This document shows positions 46,337 through 59,400 of a stretch of DNA of 64,000 nucleotides, in pieces. The DNA comes from Corylus avellana (taxonomy: Eukaryota > Streptophyta > Magnoliopsida > Fagales > Betulaceae), in assembly GCF_901000735.1 (NCBI RefSeq), contig NC_081544.1, positions 33,121,235-33,185,234 of the forward strand. The letters run 5' to 3'. How positions within the stretch are numbered: position 1 is the stretch's first letter; each line of letters begins with the position of its first letter. Made by a program: the position numbers and the translations under genes. The notes under the pieces were generated by a model, which was given only the letters and a program-made list of their open reading frames with translations, made no database searches and had not been told where the DNA came from.

Positions 46337-49300
46337 TTATCCAGCCAGCTCACTGATTGGTGGACGGTCCATGACACTAGATGCTGCCTTTGCATTGCTT
46401 TGCAGCAATGGATCAATATCAGGCAATTTAGGAATCTGAGCTAATAGATCAATAGTCCGTCGTAAGAGACGCGCTAGATCCCCTTCATCCATTGCACAGT
46501 CCATCATCATTTCCCTCCAAGTTAGCCCAGATGCCCAGGCTTCGACCATACCTGCAAATTGGCTATCCAAACAGCAGGGGATATTTACCCCATGTTTTTC
46601 TTGCATTTGCAAAAAGGAGGATCTTTGCTCATCCAAGAACTTGATGACATTGATTACAGTTGTGGAAGGTTCGTATATATAGCTGTTGTTTTTCCAAGGA
46701 CGAACTTTGATCCCTTCAGAAACTAAACTTGCACAGGCAGCAGCAAGTTGTGCAGGCTTTAGGTCTAGCAGGATTTTATTTCGGAGAACCATTGCAAGCC
46801 AAAGTTCATTTTCTCCTCGGATTGCAGATGCAGTTTCACCTAGAGGAAATATTACATGTGTATTGATATCCAAAGCCCTAAGTTCATGAATGACATTGCT
46901 GATCTTCAAAAACTCCTTCCAACCAGATGGTTCAATCTGTTCTACTCGATTGGTCAAACGTTTTGATCTAACCTTAAGGCGTTTAATCTTTTCCTCGGTA
47001 AACCTGGTCATGTCTATGATTTTTTTATACTCTTTAAAGCCTTCTGTTCGTGTTATCTTTTTCTTCAAACGTGAAACTTTATTTCTTTGTTCCTTGTAAC
47101 GTTCTACGGCTTCATGGTATGGTTCTGACATTTGTAGCAGCTCATCACTTTCAGAAAGACTATTCAAAACTGGCACATTTAAACTCCAAGACCAGGTCTC
47201 TAGAGATCCCTCCATGCGCCATAAACAACCAAGTTCAGAATCAGCAAGCTTCTCCCACTTCATTTCCTCCTTATCAAGAATCATCCTCATAATTTCCCGA
47301 GGCAAAGCATCCCCTTGAGCTAGAGCAACATTAGGAAAGCCTGTCCTATATATTGTTTTAACCCACTTTTCTGCAAATAGATACCACATATTGTCCGAAC
47401 CAAGGGCCACATAATACGATGGTTCAACGTCTGGGCTCATTTCAGGGTCACTATCACTTGACTGTGTCCCAACTCCATTCAATGCAAAAGAATCATCAGC
47501 AGAAATCATGTTCTGAAGTTTTGAACCACTGAGTGAGTCAACCTTTCCCAAATAAACAGTAGGGAGAGAGTGCTGAACCCCTTCAGAATCTTTATATTGC
47601 AGGCACAAAAAGGGTAAATGTCCATTTTCAAACTCCTTTAAAAGAGGTTTTAGAGCAGAAATTCTCTGGGATTCCATCCTTCTTCGCAGTTCTGTCCGAA
47701 GACGTTTTTCTGCCCTCAATTCTTCCTGTAGATCTGCAATCTCCTTGTATGCTACCTCTGATAAAAGCTTCCTGCTCTTTATATCTATGGCATCATCGCT
47801 AATTTCTAAAGTCAGCATCTCAATCTCTTTCTCTATTTTAGTAAGCTCCTCTTTTGCAGCAAGCATAACATTGCTGCCAACGTAGTTTCCAAAACTTCGC
47901 TCAACTAACTTCCTAGCTTCCTCCAAAGTCCGTCCTGCTTGTATGGCTTTCATGTCAATTGATTCATTAGATCTGCTGGTAACTTTTGCACCTGCAAGAA
48001 GATTCAGTACCATACCATACGAAGCAGTAAACTGTGAAACAAGAGGTTCAAGTCCAGCAAATAGAAGCTTGCAGCACTCTTCAGCACCTTCATAAGGAGT
48101 CTGAATAAGCACAACATGACCCCTTTCATCAATGCCTCTACGTCCAGCACGCCCAGCCATTTGAAGCAGTTCGTTTGAGCTTAATTGGATTCGCCCACTA
48201 TCACTCCTCTTGCTGAGGGATGAAATAACAGCTGTCCTAGCAGGCATGTTCATTCCAGCAGCAAGCGTTTCTGTAGCGAAGACAACCTTGACAAGTCCTC
48301 GCTGAAACAGATCTTCTATGAACGATTTCCATAATGGCAGACAGCCTGCATGATGTGCAGCAACCCCTTGCAGCAGTCCTTTTAAAGCAGTCTCCCTGAC
48401 AGCATCAGGATACCTAATGCGGAACCTCTTCAATGCTAGATTGACCTCACTCATCTCACTTTCATTCAAGAGCTTGCTATCATCAAGGTACTGAACAGCT
48501 GCATCGCATCCTTTCCTGCTAAAAATAAACCAAATTGCTGGCAGCATGTCCCTTGCCTTAAGGTGCCATAATGTTTCAATAACTTGAGGAACCTGAAAAT
48601 CAATAATTTACTCCCATAATCAAATTGATTTGTCATTCTTGAGGGAATTTAAAAGTCAGGTAGATAGAGATCATATATTAGAGAATTGATGCAATAAGCC
48701 CATACTTGTGAACGTCGAATAGTGTTTATGTCATTCTTTGAAAGAGGAGCATCAGACATGCTATCAATATTGTCATATTTCATGTCACTTCCATGTTTTT
48801 TTGAATTTCTTCTTCTAGACCCACCATCCTTGTAAGATTTAACTCCTGAAGCATAAAGTTGTAGATAATTGAGTGACAGCTTCCTGTTCCAATTTAGAGA
48901 AAAGAAAATAAAAATGATTGACAATACTAGCTTTCCACCACTGTGTTCAAAGAGTAGGTTGGACAGAGGCGATAACATACAAAATTAATTAATAAAGGAG
49001 GGAAAAAAAAAAAAGAACATGTCCTACAGTATACCATATACTCATGGTAAATCTGAACCAAACCTCACACTCTCACCATGAATGTTCAACTGAATAACCA
49101 TGGCAAAATATATGATACAAGTTATGGCTTGAACAAAGTAATTTGGTTTTCCTAAGTATTAAAAACATGTTTTAAAAAGAAAACGAATCAACTACTGCAA
49201 CAAAAATACGAACTAGACAATCCTATACAAATCCCCATAAAAAGATTTACTAAAGCAGAGGAGAAAAGAAAGAATAATGGAAAATTAACGCATCCCTACT

Positions 49301-49908
49301 CTTGCATTAACCTTTAAGAAACTGTAAGTTATATTGAATAAAGTGATATAAGGATCGATTACTAAAAACAATACCTATTCATCCGCGTTCCCTTTTCATC
49401 AAGAAGAGGTAACAAAGATGTCTTCATAGAGAAATGCCAAGTCAATGGAACTGGACGCTTTGATGATGTTACCAATTCAGTTCTACCATGAATCTAGAAA
49501 TATGATTAAAAAATTAGAAAAAGTTGATCCTCTCACAGGTCCATAGATCAGTCATCCCAAAAAAAATCACAAATCGGCAATGGTAAACAAGCAGAAGTGA
49601 ATGAACACTAATAATTTATGTATTTCCTAAAAACACAAGCCGAATAATGAAATCAGTAAAGACAATTTGATGATACCAGGAGACAGCCAATGATTGCATT
49701 AGGGAACTACCAGCAAAAAATGACAAGCCAACACCCAACAAGGTAAAAGAAGACAATTATAAAGATCTCAATGGGTCTTCTATAAAAAATATTTTCTCTA
49801 GACATCGAAACTCAAGTTGCTCGCTTCAAATAAAGGAGTGGTAATTATATCATGACTGCAATCTATCAGTTCATAATATTGATATCCTTTGAGAAAAATA
49901 TAAATAGG

Positions 49909-49942
<34 letters not shown>

Positions 49943-52260
49943 CTAACTCCACATGGAAATAAAGTAGGAAAAATAGTGTTCCAAGTATTGCTAAGGCAAA
50001 ATACTTTCACTGTGCCAAATATTCAAAGAAGATATTCAATCTGCTAGACATGGCTATTTTTTAAAACATCAGTCGGTGACCAAAAAGTTCCACCTTTGCA
50101 TTTCCCGCCCCAAAACAATCACCATAAATTTATTATCAAACAAACAACAAGCTTGATTCTAAGCGTATGCAAAAAAGTGTGGAAAAAAAAAAATTAACGC
50201 CTCCATCTTGCTATCTCAACATGTGCCAACTGGTCTCACTAAAACATTGATAACAATACAAAAGTAAAAGACTAAAGTATATAAAGAAAGCATTATTACA
50301 ATCCCACAAAATCTGAAATACTAAAAGACTAGGTCAGCTAATAAAAGACAATACCTGACTAATCCAACCAGCAAGCTCGTCAGGATTTGCAACGGTTGCT
50401 GACAGGCATATAAGTTGAACTTCTTTTGGGCAATAAATAACCTAAAATATATTGAATACATCATATCTTGAAAAAACGTGATGAAATATTCAGCAATAAA
50501 AGAGATCCTGGACAAGAAAATGTACTTACTATCTCTTCCCACACTGTACCGCGAGATATGTCACTTAGATAATGAACTTCATCCAAAATAATCACATCAA
50601 CATGGAAAAGTCCACCATCAGAAGAAACCATTCCAACACTGCATGTGAAGATATAGTAAACCATCATCCTTTTGATCTCAACTATCAACTTAACCAATTA
50701 ACGATGTAAGTGAGAGGTGAATATATAAAGGAGGTGTCCCAATAACGTTTTCCTATAGTTTTATGCTAGAAATAGAATGCAATCTGCAACCAGCTACTGG
50801 GTCGCAGAAACCATACCATAATATTTTTTTTAATAGCATAAACACAAATCACTGACATCCATGAAAACAAATAGTAAAAAGAAAAATTATCCAGAAAATA
50901 TGAAAAATTAAATCATTTATCCATATTTTTAAATCACGGGTTAAATTTAATCATTAAATTAATATATTAATACTCTCCTCAAGTATGGGCTCAAACTCTT
51001 CCTCAACAATTGAACCCCAACATGTGATAAGATAAGCTATAGAGTCAGAATTTAGTGTTCGAATTCAAAACCTGTAATCCCAAAACCTTTAAGTTGATAG
51101 GAAATGTTGAATCTTATGAATATTCCCACGTATATTTCACCATGACATTGCACCATACATACACAGATACACTCACTGCAGCTGCATTCACTAAGTAATT
51201 CCCATAAGCTACTGCGATCAGAGTTCAATTTACGATATAATGTACCTCTGATATAACATATTGCGCAAAATCTCCGTAGTCATAATCAAAACCTGAGCAT
51301 CTTTATTAACTGCAGAATCTCCCGTAAGAAGGCCAACATTGCTGTCTCCAAATGTCTCACTGAGATACCAAGCGTTATTGATACAATGTCATTAAGCACA
51401 ATCAACAAAGCGTTTAATTTGTTCTATTTAAACCAAATTGAAAAGACTAATATACCGAAATTCGCGAAACTTTTGATTGGATAATGCCTTGAGTGGAGTC
51501 GTGTAGAAGATTCGCCTTTGCCTGGCTACTGTGGCTACCGCTGCGGCTTCGGCAATCAAAGTCTTCCCGCTGCTCGTCGGCGCCGAAACCACAACAGATG
51601 AGCCTCTCAAGAATGCTTGTATAGCCAAACGCTGCCAAAATAAATTAATTAATCTCAAATAAGCACAAAACCTCAAAATGTCTCAAACTGAATCACTGAA
51701 ATTTTATACAAAATAATGAAAAAAATAATAATAATAATTGTGATTTGAGAATTTGCAGAGAAGTAAACCTGGAATTTATCGATGCGGAAATCGTATATCG
51801 AAGCGAGCTCATCGGCGTCGATGATATCTTCTCCGAACTCCCTGACTTCGTTGCAAAGCCTTTCCGCTCTCTGCCACTTGAACTCCTCCTGCTGAATCGG
51901 CGCCTCTTCTGCTGCGGCAATAGAAATTTCGGTTTCGTCGTCGCTCTGGTCGACTCCTTCCGACGCGTCGCCAGATATGTCGTCGTATTCATCGGCAGCC
52001 ACGTCGTCATCGTCATCATCGTCATCGTCGGCGTCGGAGAGTAGGGGCTCTACGGGGTAGAGTGAACTCGGGGACTTGAATGAGGCGCGGAATTGTGGTG
52101 AATGTTGTGAAGCTGGTGTGCGAAATGATCTGGGAGAACAAAACCCTAGGGTTTGCGAAATAGCGAGGGTTTGGGAAAATATAGAGGTTTTGTAAATAGA
52201 TGAGGTGAGAATGGAAAGTGTGGAAGGGTGTTGAGGTGAGAGGATAGAGAGGGTGTTCAT
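46337..52260 (-). CDS. ISE2: ISE2 / DExH15, chloroplast DEVH-box RNA helicase
   Basis: Exons on the minus strand: 52260-51769, 51631-51456, 51359-51246, 50638-50530, 50441-50355, 49493-49375, 48883-48706 and 48592-46337. All are GT-AG and keep frame, giving 1176 aa, close to the ~1170 aa of Arabidopsis ISE2. Residues 1 to about 70 are Ser/Thr/Pro-rich with few acids, as in a chloroplast transit peptide, followed by an Asp run and an acidic stretch. Helicase motifs are intact: Walker A APTSSGKT (181-188), DEVH (280-283), SAT (311-313) and [10 protein letters not shown] (569-578). The long C-terminal part matches the Mtr4/Ski2-like DSHCT layout, with Lys/Glu-rich coiled-coil segments. Known for ISE2: it acts in plastid RNA processing, splicing and translation, and its loss alters plasmodesmatal transport. 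The last exon carries nearly two thirds of the protein. Confidence 0.95.
49911..49940. repeat. (GT)15 microsatellite in ISE2 intron 6
   Basis: This is an uninterrupted 30-bp GT dinucleotide tract inside the intron between the sixth and seventh exons. It is a likely length-variable marker. Confidence 0.95.
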
Positions 52261-55200
52261 GGCGGGAGAGATTTATCGGGTCTCTTCGGATATACTATAT
52301 ACGGAATATTTTGTTTTGTCCTTGAAAGTGCACCCTGAGGGGATAAAGTGATTCGTCGTCGTTTTAGTATTTCTATTTTTGTTTTTGTTTTTATGTGGGC
52401 CATAGGGAGCTAAGATAATTTGGATAGATTTATTTGCTATGTTGTAATTGGTAGAAAACACATTTCACAAGATCCATGTTAAAAAAGCCGACCACCCAAT
52501 CCGCCCGACGGAATCCGACCAAAATCAGTTGGCTTTCATCTATGGTGTGGGCCAATGGTTAGAAATAGAAATCAAAGGTCAGGTGAAGGAGGCGGGTGAG
52601 CACGCCGCGTGCAATTTTTTTTTTTTTTTTTTTGTATTAAAATATTAAAAAAAAAAATTTCTTTACGGCGTGCTTAACCTGTATCACGGCCCGAAGGAGG
52701 CAATATCCGGCCATCTCCAAGGGCAGCATCTCTCATAAAGCCCGATCTCAAATTCTCTTTTGGAAACCAAAACAAGCAAGCCATGGCTTTGGAAGTTCAA
52801 GGAAAAAACTTCCTAATCTCCGTGGCCTTCCAATCTCTGATAACTTGGCGGACATTACTATTTGACAAAATGAAGAAGAGATTGCGAGGGGAATCGACTA
52901 ACCGCGATTCGATACTCATTGATGTTGGTGCAATTTGGCATGCACTGGCCTTATTGTTGCAATTTTTCTTATGAAATTTTTCTGAATAATTGAATAATGA
53001 TGGATAATGATGGATGATAATTGATTGTGTTAAGATGAAAGTTGAAGGAAATTGTAGTGAATTGTATGGATTGAAATTTGAGAAAAACATATTGTGTTGT
53101 TTTGAAGACAACCTAGCTGTAAAGAACCGAACACAAATTGATCAACTTTATCCACATTCCCTATAATGAAAAGTGTTATGGAACTAAACAAATGAACCCA
53201 TAAATTTTTAAAAATTGATGTGGCAAATATTTTTAAATTAAAAAAATGCAATTCCCTCTCATTTGTCTGTCACTCACAATCTACCACGTCAGTTTGAAAA
53301 TTTGTCTAAGTTTATTTGTTTTGTTCCCTAGCACTTCCCCCTTACAATTGCACACGTAGACGTTTTATAATTATTTGTTACAACTAAAATGGGTCACAAC
53401 TTACTATTCATCTGGCCCATTTGTAACACATACACACAGTTCAGTTATAAAATGCACATCTACTAAATATGTCCCCTATTATTGAATGTTATATGCCATT
53501 ATTTTTATTTCATTTTATTATTTTTAAGTTTATGTATTTTTGAAATTATCTAATGATCTATTCTAAAATTAATGGTAATTTTAAAAATCACATGAACCTT
53601 TTGAGATAAAAGAAAAATAAAAATATAGTATATAACATTACTTAATTGAATAATATTATTATTTACATTCGTTTTATTATATCGGTAATTGGTTGATATG
53701 ACGTTTTTAAAGAAGTTTACAGTGACAATCACTTATATATATATATACTTAAAACACGTAATATCAGACGATATGACACATGTAATAAATGAATGTGAAG
53801 TGTAGTATTACTCACTATTATTATACCCATTTCGGTGGCATATTGTGCCTACTACCTACCTCCACAAGCACACAATGTTACATTTGTCATAACTAATAAT
53901 ATCATACAAGGAAAAAAATAAAGGATTTGGCTTAGATGCTAACAAATTTACAACATCAATGGTTCACTCACTATCTTTCTCGTGAAAAACTTTTGAATTA
54001 ATTATGATCTAACCATCAAAAACACAACTACATCGCAAAAAATGAAGTCCACAAAACAGATTATGAAACTACATGCTAAAAAAAAGACTATGAAATTACA
54101 TAAAAACCAAAATATAACACAACTATAGACGTGACTCATATGCATGATATGCATAAATAACTTAGTTGCTAGGAACAAATATCCAAATAAAGCTTAAATA
54201 ACTTTTTAAAACAGCTTAATTAACATATTTCTACATGTGCCCACACGATGAATATATCCTAAATAATGTATTCGGTATAACATAACTAATTTCTCAAACA
54301 AAAAAACAAAGAAGAAGCAATGTTCAAGTTTTATACATCAACTATTTTATATTGTAACAACACGTAGTATTAAAAAGTTTGATAACATAATTAAAATTGA
54401 TTACTTATTGAATATCAAATTCAGTTCTAAATTAGTCCAAATAAACCTCCACTAAATCCAGAGAACTCAAATTGATTGCTACAAGGATCACATTGCACTC
54501 CTAATTTTAGTATCAATTCCTTATATTCTGTAAACTATATCAATTAAATTCGGTTTTTTTTTTTTTTTTTTGCCTGTGGTAGAAATTGGTTGGTATTCGC
54601 ATGAAGAAAATAGGTGAAGACAGAAGTCTCATAAATGAGGTCTAAAACTTGTTCAAATGAGTTTTTTGGGTGAATTTCATGAGGAGTCTTGACATTTGGT
54701 TAGCGTCCAAATAACTTGTCTAAAATTGAGAGCAAATAAGAGAATCAAGGCATTTGATCGATGACACAATTGCTCCTTGTTGGAACAAATAGTAAGTTCA
54801 AGATGATCGGTTGGAAGGCCAGTGAGTTTAAGATGATCGGTTGGAAGGCCGGTGGGAGCTCGTTAGACTGAAATTGATAAATACTCAAATGTTGAATAAA
54901 ATTTTAAGAAAAAATTGTGATTTGTGTTTTTTTTTTTTTTTGTAAAAAAAAAAAATAAAATTTGCATCCCACTACACATATGAGTAATGCTACAAGAATC
55001 AAGGCATTTGATCGATGACACAATTGCTCCTTGTTGGAACAAATAGTAAGTTCAAGACGATTGGTTGGAAGGCCAGTGAGTTTAAGATGATCGGTTGGAA
55101 GGCCGGTAGGAGCTCGTTAGACTGAAATTGATAAATACTCAAATGTTGAATAAAATTTTAAGAAAAAATTGTGATTTGTGTTTTTTTTTTAAAAAAAAAA

Positions 55201-56300
55201 AAAATTTGCATCCCACTACACATATGAGTAATGCTACAAGTTTCCTTTGTGTTTATACAAAAATAATATAACTCTTAAAATCATCATTGAATTTATAATT
55301 AATCATTATTAAATTTTAATTAAATGATTATTTTAAAAAGTACATTATTTTTTAAAATTATTTAAGAGGGTTAAGAATAACATAACCCATCACATATACT
55401 GTACACCCTTTCGGGTAGGTAGGTGAGAGTGCTGTTTGTCAGGGTTGTAATAAGTGACAATCTAATCAAATGGTCCAAATGGACCACCTCCTATTATTTT
55501 ATTGCAAACTAAAGAATATATGAATTCGAATGCTGCACCTACCCGCCATGCGCTGCACATTTGTTGTTACTTACGATTCCATGCGCTATAGTATTATAGT
55601 AGTCAATATTCGGCTGTGATAGTGACTTATTTGTAATAAAGAGCCAGAAGCCCGAAGCCTGAAGGCAGCATTGATCTTTCGTTTTTCTTTTCCCTCTTAT
55701 TTTGTTTTTCCAATATTCCAGCGACCTTTCTTATATTCCTTTTAAGCATGAAGTTTGTACTATTTTTGTAAAATAAACAAAAAATAGACCTCCCACTTCC
55801 ACTGAGAATAGGATTTTCTAACTTTTAAATGAAATGGCGATGGGCAACCTTTTTTGGTTAAAATTGAATGTTGTATAAGCCGTTAAATGATGAATAATGT
55901 GATATCATATATTCTATTAAATATATTAAAACAGAATTATGATAAATAAATTAGACATTTTAAGAAATAAAATCATTTCCATTTTAAGGGATATAGAAAA
56001 AAAAATTATTTTACCATCAATATTTTATTTTGTATCATATAACGGTGTATATTGCAATGTCATATCATTTAAACATTTTAAATTTTGTGACGATATATTT
56101 ATTATGTGATATTATATTTTGAAGAGTATTTTGTACTTTAAATTTTTTATTAATATATATAATTTGAGAACGTATAAATATTAAAACAAAAATTTCAACT
56201 ATCTTGTCAAATGTCAATACATAATTAAAAAAATAATGATAGTAGGAAGAGTAGTCAAACCTAATAACTTGCTAGAAAATACTTCATAAATCAGAAAAGA
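52261..56300. other. Divergent intergenic region between ISE2 and PDH E1-alpha genes
   Basis: The ISE2 leader and promoter occupy the left few hundred bases. A small foldback lies at about 52590-52680 (gagcacgccg against cggcgtgctt around T/A runs). The central part is AT-rich without gene content. The tandem duplication at 54741-55240 is listed separately, and 55225-55375 has MITE-like AT-rich arms reminiscent of the 4503-4692 element. Open frames are all under 105 codons and unrecognised. Confidence 0.65.
54741..55240. repeat. Two-unit ~250-bp tandem duplication with nested 30-bp repeats
   Basis: A unit beginning agaatcaaggcatttgatcg starts at 54741 and again at 54995, and ends with 'gagtaatgctacaag' in both (54996 and 55240). 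The two are nearly identical apart from A/T-run length and a few SNPs. Inside each unit, 'aagatgatcggttggaaggc' occurs twice about 30 bp apart (one occurrence altered in unit 2), so the duplication is nested. Confidence 0.85.
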
Positions 56301-56435
56301 AAATTCGAGCCATTTCTCGTACTTTTCGGTCCGCCATTCCCTTTTTGCCTCGAGTCACCACCCACTCTCCCCCACCAAAGCCCCAAAGCCCCTCACAAAT
56401 CTCCGCTCACCGGCCAGAACGATCCGACGGTCGAG

Positions 56436-59400
56436 ATGGCCCTATTGCACTTAACATCATCCTCATCTCGATCCAATCTCCTGAAGCCCATCTCCGCCGC
56501 TTTATCCTACTCCCCATCTCTCCGCCGTTCGATCTCCTCCTCTGCAGCCGATGACAGCAGAACCTTCACAATCGAGACCTCCTTGCCCTTCACCGCGCAC
56601 CAGTGCAACCCGCCTTCGCGCTCCGTGGACACCAACCCGAAGGAGCTCCTCACCTTCTTCCGCGACATGGCGACGATGCGGCGCATGGAGATCGCAGCGG
56701 ACTCGCTCTACAAGGCCAAGCTGATCCGCGGTTTCTGCCATCTCTACGACGGCCAAGAAGCTGTGGCGGTGGGAATGGAGGCCTCGATCACAAAGAAGGA
56801 TAGTATCATCACTGCTTACCGCGACCACTGCACGTTCCTCGGCCGCGGCGGTACCCTTCTCGAGATCTTCTCCGAGCTCATGGGACGCCAGGCCGGCTGC
56901 TCCAAAGGAAAGGGAGGCTCTATGCACTTCTACAAGAAGGAGGCTGGGTTTTACGGCGGTCACGGCATCGTCGGGGCTCAAGTGCCGCTAGGTTGTGGCT
57001 TGGCCTTCGCGCAGAAGTACTCCAAGGACGGGACGGTGTCGTTCGCGTTGTACGGTGACGGTGCTGCGAATCAGGGACAGTTGTTCGAGGCCTTGAACAT
57101 TTCCGCGCTTTGGGATCTGCCGGTGATTTTGGTCTGCGAGAACAATCATTGTAAGGAAATGATAGATTTAGGGTTAAATTGAGTTTAGTTGAAATTTGAG
57201 TTTTTGTTTATTCGTTTTATGGTTTTGTTTTTGCTGTGTGATTTTGATTTGGATTTGTTTGGTTATTGCAGATGGTATGGGAACGGCGGAGTGGAGAGCA
57301 GCGAAGAGTCCCTCCTACTACAAGCGTGGGGATTATGTTCCTGGGTTGAAGGCGAGTTTAATTCACGTTCTTTTCAATTATTGTATTTGATTTTGGATAT
57401 TGACTTCTAGTTATGCTTATGTTGTTACTGTTTTTTTTGTTTTGCTAGTTTCAGATGATTTTTGTGATAAGTGAAAAATGTTCTGTTGTCTAGGAAGTAA
57501 CTGTGTGGTATAAAATATCAGATCACCATGGTGTTAATAGTATGAGTGTTTTCAGAGTTTGCGGATTATGTGTTTCAAGCAGGAGACAAATTTCCTTCAA
57601 ACTAGTTTGGAGGAAATTTTCTTCAACCTACTCTAATAAGTGACAAGTGTCCTTCAACATTTTTGGGTTTCTAAAAAATTAATGTTTGAGTTCCTAGATT
57701 AGTGAAATGACAATAAATGACTCTTAAAATATTAAAGAAAATATGTAAGAGATAACACTTGTCACTTATTAGAGTAGGTTGAAGAAAATTTCCTCCAAAC
57801 AAATTTGGAGGAAATTTTTGTTCTTCAAAGCCCCAGTGACTATTTAGTTTTTGGTATTCAATACAGTGATACGTGATTTATCTTTGAATAATCCGTTAGA
57901 AGCTGATAAAGTCTATGCAATTCTGTATTCCTCTTCATAAATATGTTGATCGTTTTAGTGGCTGAGCCTGTTGTGTGACATCAGTTCTCTCTCAACTGTT
58001 TTTCTTGGAGCCCCATTTATTGTTTTGGTGAGACCAATGCAAGGATGTGAATGTTTTTGACTCATCGTCCAAGTGTTGTGGCTCACTCATGGGAATGTTT
58101 TATGGATTGTGAATTTTGGTGCATTTTAGATGTAGTTAGGCTGCTTTAACATTGAATATGAATGACTCTAAAGTGCTTATAAGTTGCATGTTCAACCTTA
58201 AGATACCATATGCAACTTAAACTAGGATTCAGTGAAAATGGCTCGTGGAATCTAACATTATGTGTTGAATACTTTTCTGTTTTGTTAATGTTGGGAGATT
58301 TTGAGTGAGCGTTTGACTAGCTTTCTTCAACCCCCACCCCAATCTTCGTGGGGTTGTCTAAGGGATATAAATTCAAGGCTCTTGTTTCCTCTCTGCTGAA
58401 TTTGCTGGCTCTGTATAGATTTTGGAGGGTTGCTCTCTTGTGTGACATATAATTGGCCTTCTCATCTGTCTTATTATGGTTATTTTTCTTCATGACCCTT
58501 CCCCCCCAACCCCCCCCAATTGATGCTTTTATCCCCTTTCTCTTTTTGTTGGAATCAAAGTGTGGTAGTCCTGGAGCACTAAATCCTGATTGGAAAGCTT
58601 TACATTTTGATGTGCATTTTCTTTCTTCAATAAAACGTTGCAAACATCCAGTCAGTATAAATTGCACTTTATGCAGTATTTAACAGCTTATGTTAGCTGA
58701 TTTTATATATGTTATACACTGGTTCAGAGATTGAAGCTAGAGGATTAACCTTCGAAGAATAAGAATTATTTAAGATACTGCAGATCTAAGATTTATAGGG
58801 GTCCTGTGGTGAGTGCATGAATCTATGAATTATTTAAGATACTGATTGATAGAGTGAATCTATGAAGTATGCTTACTATATTATATTTTGTATATCTGTT
58901 CTGAATTTTTTGGTCATTTTGGAGTTGTTCCTTTGAGTACAACGAGGTTGGGTTGAATCAAATATTGCTATTGGTTGTTAAATAATTTTATACTTGTAAC
59001 AGGTAGATGGCATGGATGTCCTTGCTGTGAAACAGGCGTGCAAATTTGCCAAGGAGCACGCTTTGAAGAATGGGCCCATTGTGAGTTTTTCTTCACGTGT
59101 TCTGCTATTATGTTCTTTCAAAGTTCCTTTTGGAAACTATTATTCATAGGAACGACGAGTACTCAACAAACACTATTACTTGGGGCAGATGTAGCACAAT
59201 TGAATGGTATATATGGAAAAAAAGATAATGCTCAAGATAATCTTGATCCAACTTCTTGGGACAGGCTACACAAATCCTTCTCTGCTATTCTGCTAAATCT
59301 GAAACCTATTTGTATATTTAGTTGTAGGATAATAAATTGGTTCGAGTTTAGCCCGACATATGCCTGTTCAGTTTGAAAACATCTTTTTTGATTGCCCTTG

